64,000 nt of DNA from Tridacna crocea (lineage: Eukaryota; Mollusca; Bivalvia; Cardiida; Cardiidae), in NCBI GenBank assembly GCA_943736015.1, contig OX031062.1, forward strand, positions 3,392,501 to 3,456,500. Reading direction: 5' to 3'. The position numbers were made by a program, and so were the translations under genes. Positions 54,730 through 64,000 of the stretch are shown here, piece after piece (the stretch's first letter is position 1; every line of letters begins with the position of its first letter). Under the pieces are notes generated by a model, which saw only the letters and a program-made list of their open reading frames with translations, made no database searches and was not told the origin of the DNA.

Positions 54730-54915
54730 TGTAATGTGTTGCACCATCGGTAATATTTTCACTCGTGGCTGCGCCACTCGTAAAAATATTACCGATGGTG
54801 TTCACTCGATGAAATAAATTTCGATCTTTCATCAAATAAAGCAAATATCCTCGTTTTATTTCATCTCGTGAACACCACCGGTAATAATTTCACGAGTGGT
54901 TCGTGAAAATATTAC
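54730..54915. repeat. Inverted repeats of AATATTACCGATGGTGTTCAC
   Basis: CGTAAAAATATTACCGATGG and its complement recur, with ATTTCATC(T/A)CGTGAACACC. Related pieces occur in A-unit introns at 26070, 29000, 33620 and 36610. Confidence 0.5.
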
Positions 54916-55205
54916 CGATTGTGTTCACAAGAAGAAACAGATTTCGGTCTTTCACCGAAAAAAAAAGAATATCCCCTATAAATACCATATAATCAATCAA
55001 TAAATCAAAGTACTATCTCAGTGCAAATTTGCAATTTCTTTTCGAGCTATATAGTTATTTCTTCGTCTGCAATTGCTTTCAAAATGGACAGGTCTAAATT
55101 TTTGCCATCTTGAAAAGACATACATATCAATAAAAAAGATTACGAGCTCATGTATGTATGTCCTATATACTGGCATTTATTCGAAGAGGCAATGTACTCA
55201 TATAA

Positions 55206-55467
55206 TTGGCTTGCAACATGCAAAAAGGGGCATTCTGACATTTGCGTTAAATGTCGTCTCAAATCAGCCTGCGCAGTCCGCGCATGCTAATCCGAGACGA
55301 CAATTTACGACTGCATTAGATTTTGTACCACAGTATACTTGTACAAAACGGCTAATTACAATGAAACAGAAAGTGTCGTTTCGGATTCGCCTGTACGGTC
55401 TGTGCAGGCTGATCCGAGACGACACTTTACTCATATGTCCGAATGCCACTTTTCACGTGTTTCAGTT
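55206..55467. mobile_element. GTGTCG/CGACAC MITE
   Basis: GGCTTGCAACATGCAAAAAG to TTTTCACGTGTTTCAG, with two hairpins; more diverged than the 16677 copy. Confidence 0.6.
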
Positions 55468-55621
55468 CATATGTACCTAAGCTGGTTAAAACTTTTTATT
55501 GTGTCAAATCCATGGGAAAATGTGGCAAAAAATCGTTTATTTTTTTTTTAATAAAAACAGAAAGGGATAACGGCAGACAACCTATATATTGACCAATACA
55601 TCTTATCCTTTTGTATACGTT

Positions 55622-55845
55622 TTAACCTTTACCGAAATATCACGGCTTTTACCAACAAAGAAAAAAGAAAATGCTTTAAAAACATTGTGGGAAAAGGAGA
55701 AAATGCTGGTAACCAGCATTTTCTCCTTTTTCCACAATGTTTTCTAATCTTTCAGGCTAATATCAATAATTGGTCATCGTTCAACTTAGCGACTGTAACT
55801 GCTTTCAAAGCGGTCAAGTCTGAAATTTGTTGTCTTGCAAGGGTA
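55622..55845. mobile_element. Fold-back MITE
   Basis: Left TTAA and a perfect core. The right end runs into a palindrome CGTCGGTTTACTTCGAAAAC / GTTTTGAAGTAAACCGACGG at 55848-55926. Confidence 0.6.
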
Positions 55846-56446
55846 TATCGTCGGTTTACTTCGAAAAACTCGTAACTACAGATTGTAACAAGCTGTAGTT
55901 ACGAGGGTTTTGAAGTAAACCGACGGTATAATGAGAATAACGGTGTTCTGTAAATGCAAAAATCATTTTTATCTGCTGCTATATTTTTGCAATACGCGCT
56001 TGCGTTATTATAAGTCACTTGGCGGGGGCCGGGGTTGGGGGCGTAGGGGGGCAAGGGAAGGATAAGGGGTCTCAAATATGACAAAATCAAATTGAACCGA
56101 GTATTAACATGTGAGATAAGTGGAAAAGAAGTATTTGTTCTAATTTTATCTATTGAATTAAAGGTTTAATTAAAGGGGAAAAAATCAAATTTCTCATCTT
56201 TTGATATGTCTGAAAAGCTTTTTGTTCAATGTGCTAACATTTCATAGAGTAAGGGATAGATTGTTTGAAAGGAGTTTTGCGCCAATTTTAACATTATTTC
56301 GGCCATGTAACGGCAACAGCTCACTTCTTCGTGTATTCCTTGGTCTCACCAGTACTAGGTTAGGGTTCTGAAATGCGTTGCCTAAGGAAATTGCTTCGAA
56401 AAAATCAAATGTTCTGCGTGAAAACCGCATCCAAATTCTCGAGGGT

Positions 56447-56682
56447 TTAACTCTTTTACCACACAATCCCGACTTTTAACGACCCCGGAGAGAAAGACAG
56501 CCATTGAAAAAACATTGTCGGAAAAGGAGAAAATGCTGGTAACCAGCATTTTCTCCTTTTCCCACAATGTTTTCTACCCTTCCAAAATCGAATTTCAATT
56601 TTTCATTCACGTTTATTTTGTCGTCTGTAAATGCTTTCAATTTCGACTAGTCTAAAATTTTGTCGTTTGGTGATGAGTAAAA
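56447..56682. mobile_element. Fold-back MITE
   Basis: Left TTAA and an intact core; right end decayed to GATGAGTAA. Confidence 0.6.
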
Positions 56683-56689
56683 TAGTGCG

Positions 56690-57415
56690 ACCAAAGGGCT
56701 CTGGAGGCTCGTGCCCCTGGACGCTCCCACGCAAAATTCATTGCATCCAACCCAGCCGTTTTCAACATACTTGGTGGCCTTTGCACCTATACATGCTTTG
56801 CTGGGCTTTCTTTTATCAGTAAGTATACTTCCCAAAATATCCTTCCCAAGCAACTGGCTGCTTTCCGAAATACCCATCGTAGAAACAAAGATCGGCCATG
56901 AGACATGAATGAATATCCTGTCGAGCTGACTATCATCAGTCCACGGAAAGAAATTTGCCGAGCTGGGGCATTACCTCCAGCTGGATTGGCATTCTACAAA
57001 TACACATGTATGATATATGGGCATCCTGGGTACAGAAGCGGACTACTTTTCTACGCGACAACCGTTACTTTGAATTTCAAGCTGAAATAAATGTTTACTC
57101 AATAAAACTCTACGTGGTGCGATTCAGTCAGCTATGTTCAGCAGTTCAGAGAAATCTGGAGCTAAATCAGGCCTGTTTGCTCCTCAAACGTATTGATAAA
57201 AGCCATTTTCTCCATTGCTACTTTATAGCGCGTATTACTACAATCCATCCCAATAGAGGGAGGGGGGGATAGTGCGTCATATAAGACAGATCGAATCTTC
57301 GAAGAATATGACATGCGCAGAAAACGGAGCTGGGATTTGAACCAGCCGATGGCTCTGTTCAGAAGTCCTGTGCACTTCCGAATGCGCCAGTGGGGCTCGG
57401 CCCAGAGCGAAGGAA
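56690..57415. repeat. SINE body and inverted SINE head
   Basis: 56755-56990 matches 50660-50890. 57330-57400 on the minus strand has GGCGCATTCGGAAGTGCACA and GGTTCAAATCC, A- and B-box-like, followed by ATGACATGCGCAG as at 61620. Confidence 0.45.
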
Positions 57416-57699
57416 TATCAAAGACAAAACTTTATGGGTCATTTGGTCGTTAATATATTTGTAGTGGGAGTTTAGTTATATTTGTACAAGAACCTTTTCA
57501 GTTCTAAGTTCAAGACCATTATTACTTCATAACAATAGTTAATTCCCTTATATAAAACGAATTATTTACATATCTAATTAAATATTTTCGTTAGATTTAG
57601 GCTTAAATTTGAATTTTCATAACTAAAAAACTATAAAAAAAAGTTCTCTCTTTCGACTCGACCCCACAGTGTAGTGTTTGAATGACTTCGGGAAAAAAA

Positions 57700-58345
57700 G
57701 GAATAATTTGAAAACATTGTGGGAAAAGGAGAACGTGCTGATACTGGCAATTTCTCATTTTTCTATAATATTTTGTATCTGTTCTTCAACTTACTTCAAA
57801 ATCTTTGCAATATTTATTTTCTTATCCGTGTTGACGACCCTAAGCCAAAGAGCATTTGCAAACATGGTGGAAAAAGGAGAAAATGCTGGTTACAAGTATT
57901 TTCCCCATGACGTTTTCCACCCCATTTAAGGCAAATATCACCATTTAAGTCATAGTTTATTTGTCGTCTGCATATTTTTTTTCAATTTGGACAGGTCTAA
58001 AACTTTTTTCGTCCGGTAAATAGTTATCTTATAATCGACTGAAACCAGTCAATTAGCTATAAGGGAATTTACTATTCATGACGTTTATTGGCATTTAATT
58101 GAGATAATATTATTAGATTCGAATCCTTCACCCAGCATTCCTGCGTTTGAACGGCCTTGGGGAAAACTTTTAAAAATATTGTGGGAAAAGGAGAAAATGC
58201 TGGTAACAAGCATTTTCTCCTTTTACCACAATATTTTCCTATTTTTTCGAAGACAAATGACGTCATTTTAAGCTATATTTAATTTGACGTCTGCAAATGC
58301 TTTCGATTTCTACTGGTTTAAAGTTTTCTCGTCTGTAATAAGAAA
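57700..58345. mobile_element. Three fold-back MITE copies
   Basis: 57700-57795 degraded; 57826-58030 degraded; 58133-58345 with an intact core GGAGAAAATGCTGGTAACAA. Further debris at 58380-58500. Confidence 0.5.
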
Positions 58346-58599
58346 TGTCTTACTTAAACGACGAAGGACCTATCTTAATCTAAAGCATTAGCAGACAACA
58401 AAATAAATGTGATCGCTCTAAATTGAAGGCCTTGGCAGAAAACAAAATGGATATTACCAGCAAATGCTCCTTTTCCCATAATGTTTTCTTTCATTTTCGC
58501 CGACTTTAAAAGTTTCATTTAATGTATTCAGCAGTATAAGCGCTAATATCAGATTGTTGGCTATTGCCAAGTTCGAAACATCCAGAGTAAGAAAACACA

Positions 58600-60445
58600 A
58601 TTGAATGGACTTTATCATACTGCAATTAAATTTCTCGCAATCTGATTGGATAATACATTCCGAATATAGAAACAGTATATATCATGTATACTGGCAAAAC
58701 CAACGTAACAGTAGTCTCCCTTTCAGGGGCCCCGTATACAAGAGGTGTCACACCACTGGTTTTGGGCCATATTGAAAAGAGAGTGAAATTGGCGATCTTT
58801 GAAGCCTCACAGATCGCTTAATGGCAAAAATTTTGCTTTCCCGTCTCTTGCTGTCTAAAGTACATCCATAGTCCTTCAAAAAATGCATTAAAAACAACAT
58901 GTCAACCGATTGCGTTTTTTTTCTCAAAAACAACGGGCACCCTAGAATTTTCCCTCTCAAAAACACCTGTTCACCGCCATGACCCAAATTTTTGGTTCCT
59001 CTAGTGACACAAAATAGTCCACTCAATATACAATAAAAACACATAGATCTAAGATCTAAGTGGTCCCCCAATGCAATGCCTGAATTTGGAGCAAATCTAA
59101 ATTATATACCACCAAGCCTTCTTAGCTCCATACAACAGTGCAACAAAGGTGCTGCTGCAAATTTTCACTTGGGACTACTTTTGACTACTACGAACCGGAA
59201 GCAGTCTCGCAGTGGTGCGACGCCATGGCTACACTATCAACACTATCAACACGACATCCAAAATAACGGCGTCGATCAAGAATAACATCATGATTAAGCG
59301 CCAAACTGCACGTTTTAGCACGTATTACTAAGATTTCAGTGACGTCAGTTCCCAGTGACGTCAATTTTCATTGAATTGGGGCACTCAGAAGGGAAATTCT
59401 ACTTCGTCAGCGTTCTCATTTTTTTTTAACAAAAAATCAGGTAAATTCACTCAATAAACATTGGAATAGTAAAATTTTGCAGTATGATAAATTCGTTGTA
59501 CGGTCAAGTGGCAGGGGACTTGGAAACTTGCTCACGGATGTGGTGAATCATGTCGCCATCTTGCCTTCGGCTAGGGCGACATGAATCGCCACGGCCGTGG
59601 ACAAGTTTCCAAGTCCCATGCCACCTGACCGTACAACTAATACTGTTTTAGCGACCTCCCCAGTCCTATTTGCAACTGTTGCAATGTTTTTACTCTAAAG
59701 AAAACAAGAAAACTGTTTTTTTTTTTTGTTTTTTAAAGATCTGCCCTTTGCAATGTTCTGATCTAGTAACCACTAATTTAAACTTGATGACAGCTTGGCA
59801 GTAAAAGGTACTTCGTTAGACATGTGCATTCATGACGGACCTCAATTTTGAATCTAATGAAAGTGTATTGGACTAATGCACAGCCTTATCATTCGGTATG
59901 AGCTCCAGACATCATTAGTTGTATGGTCAGGTGGTTGGAGACCTGGAAACTTGTTCACGGCTGTGGTGAGTCATGTCGATCGGAGCCTCTTCGGCACTGA
60001 GCGACATGATTCACCACAGCTTTAAACAAGTGTCCAAGTCTGCTATCACGTGACCGTACAACGAATTTGTTATACTGCAAAGTTTGACCATTCAAACAAA
60101 TTTTAAGCGATTTTTGTCAGTTTTTCGTTTTAAAAATTGAGTAGCTGAGAAAGTAGAATTTCCCTTCTGAGTGCCCCAAATTCAATGAAAACTGACGTCA
60201 CAGGGAACTGACGTCACTGAAACCTTGGTAATACGTGCTAAAACGTGCAGCTAGACGTATAATCTTGATGATAATCTTGATCAACGCATCCATCTTTAAT
60301 GTTGTATTGATAGTGTAGTAATGTATGTACAAGAGGTCCCGAAAGGGAAACTGCTTTTACGTTGGTTTTGTCAGTGTACATGATATATATATTCGGGGCA
60401 TATTACCCAATCAGATCAAGAGAAATTTCTTTGCAGTATAATAAT
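58600..60445. mobile_element. Large fold-back element (~1.85 kb)
   Basis: The two halves are inverted copies: TATACTGGCAAAACCAACGT at 58689 against GTTGGTTTTGTCAGTGTACA at 60362, and CAGTGACGTCAGTTCCCAGT near 59337 against its complement near 60200. Each half also carries its own palindrome on GTGGCAGGGGACTTGGAAAC (59503-59633) or GGTGGTTGGAGACCTGGAAA (59925-60062). No transposase frame seen. Half-elements occur at 2220 and 53610. Confidence 0.65.
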
Positions 60446-60449
60446 AAGC

Positions 60450-62520
60450 TATCATATCCAACAAAATCATTTATATGTTGGGTATACTGCTCTCATTACA
60501 AGACCGAAACGGCCCTCGTTTTTGGACAGGATACTTTGTTTTGTTTATTATATTTAAGCCTAGTATAAAGCCTAGATGGAATGAGAGATCTAGAATCTTT
60601 GTCCCCTTTTCTCAAAGCAACAGTCTTCTTATTGTTGACTGATAACCAGTCGACCAGATAGTGGCCAAACCGTTTTGTTTTACTTGTTTTGTATGTATAA
60701 ATGCATTCTATGTAAGAATTTGTAAACAATGACAAAATAAAATGTGTTTAAACAAGACCAGATAGCTTGCAAGATGAACATTGTGTTTACTAGGATAGTA
60801 AGCTATTACTATCGGAACGGCCGGAACAAAGGGCCTGGAAATGATATTCCACTCCCTGAAAATCGAAGCCAAGATATTGATGATGACTTCTGAAAATCTT
60901 GATACGGATCCTGATATGCATCCACTAAATCTATTGTAATTGCCCAATCTCCATTTTGAATTAAGTTTAGAACTTTGGACATTTTATCAATCTTTCATTT
61001 TTTTTTTTTCAGAGATACTTGGAGAGTGATTTTAGACCCATGACAGGGTGCCATTTCCTTATTCTTATTCTGAAGAAGGAGCAATTTACTGTAGAAGCCA
61101 TGGTGAATTTCCAGTCGGATTTACTTTTTCGGTGCCTTTTTTCTTTAGAAGCTTCTTTGCATTTTTCTTCGGTCTTTCAAAGGACAATTTGTTGGATTTG
61201 CACCTAGATGGCACAAACGTCAGCTTGTATTATTTTACAGTAATTTCTAGAACCCCCTGCTTCCAAACAGAAGAAAATGAAAATAAATATTCCCCCTGAC
61301 AAGTATCTCTGGATACTTTGCTATTGTACTCATGAGTCACTCGATATCTGCTGTATCAGATTTTTTTTCTAAAGTTCACCTTGAACTCCGGCGTCTAGAA
61401 TACTCACGGCAGCTTGCTTTTGAACGACAATACATGTATTTCAAAATGAAATAAATGTAAAACGCTATCTGGTGTGTTTCATTCAGCTATGATCAGATAG
61501 AATGTAACCTATGCACCGGCCATTTATCAAAACGTTCACCCACAGGCTCCAGTAAAAGCCCTACTTTTCCCTAATACATGGGGTCGGTGATGTGTCATAG
61601 CAGACAGGTCGAGTCTTCGAAGACTATGGCACGTGCAGACCAAGAAATGAAAATTAAAGGGAGGTAAGTTTTGACATTGTTGCTAACATCAGGAATAGTT
61701 ATCTCCCTTGTACATGGAAAAAGAGTTTTGTAAAGGTAACCTCGAGTGAGCACTGAACTCTTTTAGTGACAAAGGCGAAAGTAGGGCCAGTATTTACCAA
61801 CTTTTTCTTGCTTCACTCTCAGTCTTTTGCTTGAATTAGAAAGTAACGCAACTTCTGAAGTTGGGATAGTTTCCGATTCAGAAAATACTTGATACTAAAA
61901 TACTAAAACTGTTCTAGAGACATTTTAGGAATATTCATAGGAAATATTTGTTAATACAGAGCAAGTGATTTTACGGTATGGTTCTAGATCACACTGTGTA
62001 GATGTAATTCATTTGAGTGGTCATTTCCAACAGTGGTGAGTTTAAAATGCAGACTGCTACAGAATTTGCGGTCTTAAATTTGTTTTTCTTGCGAAATTGT
62101 TCTCATACACAGTCTGTTTCGCTAAGGTTTTGTAAATAAACCGAAATAAAAAAAAAACGAAACAGAAAATAGACATGGTTTATTTTTATATTACGCGTTT
62201 CAGAAAAAATGTTATATTTAATTTGCTATGGTTGCAAATGACCCCTCAAATAATTGTTATTTTTTATAAAGTAAATAAATCTAAGCAGCAAGAAAAATAA
62301 GAAGAAATTAGTTTAAAAAGAGAAAGGAGACAAGATCATGCGACTTTAAATCGTGGAAAGAGGTCACATGACTGTCATGTAAAGCATTTATAGGTTTCTA
62401 CAGGGCTGCTCCCCTCCACGCCCATTTAATACCTTACTTGTTTGTTTATATGTGCCAAAATATACTGATATCAAAAGCCTATAAATTTTTTGAAAACATT
62501 GATACAAACCCTTCTTTGCT
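60450..62520. other. Intergenic sequence with little recognisable content
   Basis: Apart from the SINE piece at 61430-61640, only AT-rich DNA with short open frames. Nothing supports a gene. Confidence 0.4.
61430..61640. repeat. SINE fragment
   Basis: GAAATAAATGTAAAACGCTA, ATTCAGCTATGATCAG and GTCGAGTCTTCGAAGACTAT match pieces at 57080-57300 and 54210. Confidence 0.4.
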
Positions 62521-62529
62521 TATTGCCAA

Positions 62530-63095
62530 CTTGCGTTTTTACGAACAAGGTCCTTAACAAGGAAACAAATGAACAAATGCAAAGCCAAAATACAAACCGC
62601 ATCTATCGGGATTCGAACCCATGATGGGTAAATATTATCATTTTTAGAGGTTTAAAAGACCAATACCATACCTCTTTGGCTCAGTGGTTATGGTATTGGT
62701 CTTTTAAACCTCGAAAAACGAGATCTCTGGCTCAGTGGTTATGGTATTGGTCTTTTAAGCCTCGAAAAACGAGATCTCTGGCTCAGTGGATATGGTATTG
62801 GTCTTTTAAACCTCAAAAAAAGAGATCTCTTTGGCTCAGTGGTTATGGTATTGGTCTTTTAAACCTCGAAAAACGAGATCTCTTTGGATCAGTGGTTATG
62901 GTATTGAGCTTTTAAAACTCGAAAAACGAGATCTCTTTGGCTCAGTGGTTATGGTATTGGTCTTTTAAACCTCGAAAAACGAGAATATTTGTTTGCAGTA
63001 GGTTCGAATCCCGCCAGATGTAGTTTGTATTTCAGCTATGCATTTTTTTTTCAATCTATTTCTTCGTTACGGACTTTGTTCGTAAGACTATGATC
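62530..63095. mobile_element. Inverted tRNA-Lys-like SINE with arrayed heads
   Basis: Both flanks are inverted copies: TTTTACGAACAAGGTCCTTA on the left pairs with GGACTTTGTTCGTAAGA on the right, and each side has GATTCGAACC / GGTTCGAATCC. The middle holds the tandem tRNA-like heads. The two half-elements meet near 62660. Confidence 0.65.
62665..63012 (+). repeat. Six tandem tRNA-like 5' halves followed by one B box
   Basis: TGGCTCAGTGGTTATGGTAT (A-box-like) then TGGTCTTTTAAACCT, whose 7-base loop CTTTTAA would carry anticodon UUU, repeats with CTCAGTGG-type starts at 62680, 62731, 62782, 62835, 62888 and 62941 (51-53 bp spacing). Only the last is followed by GGTTCGAATCC at 63001. The acceptor stem does not pair well, so this is a tRNA-derived repeat and not a tRNA gene. 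Confidence 0.7.
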
Positions 63096-63214
63096 TTGAA
63101 TCTGGTTCATTCATTCGTTTAGTCTTGTCTTTAAAAATATTTCTAAATGTCAGTGGATATAATATTTTAGCCATCGAAGGAAACCGAACTTTTATGCTCA
63201 AAATGTGTATATGG

Positions 63215-63448
63215 CTTTCCGACATTTGTGTAAAGTGTTGTCTCGGATCAGCCATCGCAGTCCGGGCAGGCTAAATCGGGATGGCACTCAGTAGGTCAAC
63301 ATTTGATTTGTCCTACAGTGGATTTGCGTGAAATAGAAAATAGCACAAGATCTGAAAGTGTTGTCTTGGATCAGCTTCCGCTGGCTGATCATTGACGACA
63401 CTTCACACAAATATCTGGATGCCCCCTTTCGCGTGCTGCAGGCCATTA
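63215..63448. mobile_element. GTGTCG/CGACAC MITE, degraded
   Basis: AAGTGTTGTCTCGGATCAGC and TTTCGCGTGCTGCAGGCC remain; inner hairpins have mismatches. Confidence 0.55.
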
Positions 63449-64000
63449 TAGCCGAGAGTTAACAAAAACAAGCTCGCTTACCGTTTTAAGTCCATCTGGT
63501 ATGTAATCAAATTGTACATAATAGAATCCATTACATTTTGAAAAATTACTTTTTTTTATCGCCTAAGTCTCCCTCATTAAAAAATGTCATGTTAAATCCT
63601 AGTCCAAATATTTAGACGTACACATGCTTGTTTGCCGTTCAACATTTATTTTTTGGACATTTCACATTTTACTTTTCTTTTGCATGTTACGTCTAAACGG
63701 GCCCTACTTAGTTCTATGTAGCAAATTTGATTTCCTAAAATCCGGGATAATGGTGAAAAAGCACGCAAGTAAACATGATAGATAACTTAACTGGATACAA
63801 ATTTACTTTTCTGACTCTGAAAAAGGGCCACATTCATGATATATTCATCTTGAGTTCAATCGTGTAACTTTTTCAACACAAAAGCCGCCATGTTTACAAG
63901 CATATTTCGGGTTAAATAAAAAAACGAATTTCCGAACGATTTTTTAACGAAATCCGATTAGGCCCCCCCTCCCCGCACGGATTGTAACCTTAGATTTGGC
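63449..64000. other. Unassigned right end
   Basis: AT-rich; no frame, repeat or motif recognised. Confidence 0.4.

Noticed and set aside
55073..55480. 135-codon plus frame, the longest in the window
   Set aside because: Runs through a GTGTCG/CGACAC MITE; shadow frames on both strands are equally open.
62676..62915. 79-codon repetitive frame
   Set aside because: Translation of the tandem tRNA-like heads, not a protein.

Overview
The window is eukaryotic nuclear DNA, AT-rich, intron-rich and packed with short palindromic transposons and tRNA-derived SINEs. The repeat types (TTAA-flanked fold-back MITEs, a GTGTCG/CGACAC MITE, SINEs ending in an ACTGAAATAATGTT-like tail, a Ty3/gypsy element with a tRNA-Pro primer site) and a CEP41 homologue suggest a bivalve mollusc. 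The species is not resolved. Only two genes can be supported, both on the minus strand, and most open frames in the window are chance or repeat-derived.

Left part (1-12.4 kb): the first three coding exons of CEP41, a ciliary/centrosomal protein (12.32, 12.16 and 7.88 kb; later exons were not found and probably lie left of the window). An NRF-1-like motif lies just upstream of its ATG. About a dozen copies of one fold-back MITE fill the intron and the sequence around it, and a ~0.9 kb palindrome lies in the intron between coding exons 2 and 3. From 12.4 to 22 kb lie a broken Ty3/gypsy retrotransposon (13.74-16.67 kb), further MITEs, a 166-bp tandem-repeat element (20.0-21.85 kb) and the probable last exon of the second gene (19.2 kb).

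Centre (19.2-52.6 kb, read right to left): the most striking object is a single predicted gene for a secreted repeat protein. It has a TATA box, a tiny non-coding exon 1, an 18-residue signal-peptide exon, two founder module exons that together form a full EF-hand loop across their splice junction, and then 25 small exons, all phase 0-0, in a strict order. That order is six hairpin D exons alternating with 12-residue C linkers, then five hairpin A exons with C and B linkers, then a short stop exon. The model gives about 854 residues, 13 two-cysteine helical hairpins and 24 Lys-Arg sites. Every hairpin has a KR between its two cysteines and every C linker ends in KR. The protein could therefore be cut into many disulfide-linked two-chain peptides, or it could be an intact acidic calcium-binding matrix protein; the sequence cannot decide between these. 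Decayed extra modules, a lost B linker exon, an inverted intron copy and a probable GC-AG intron record repeated exon duplication and loss.

Right part (52.6-64 kb): no gene is recognised. It holds MITEs, SINEs, a 1.8 kb fold-back element, a 61-bp tandem repeat, and an unusual inverted SINE in which six tRNA-Lys-like 5' halves are arrayed in tandem before a single B box.

All gene models rest on reading splice sites and frames by eye; no transcript or database search was available.
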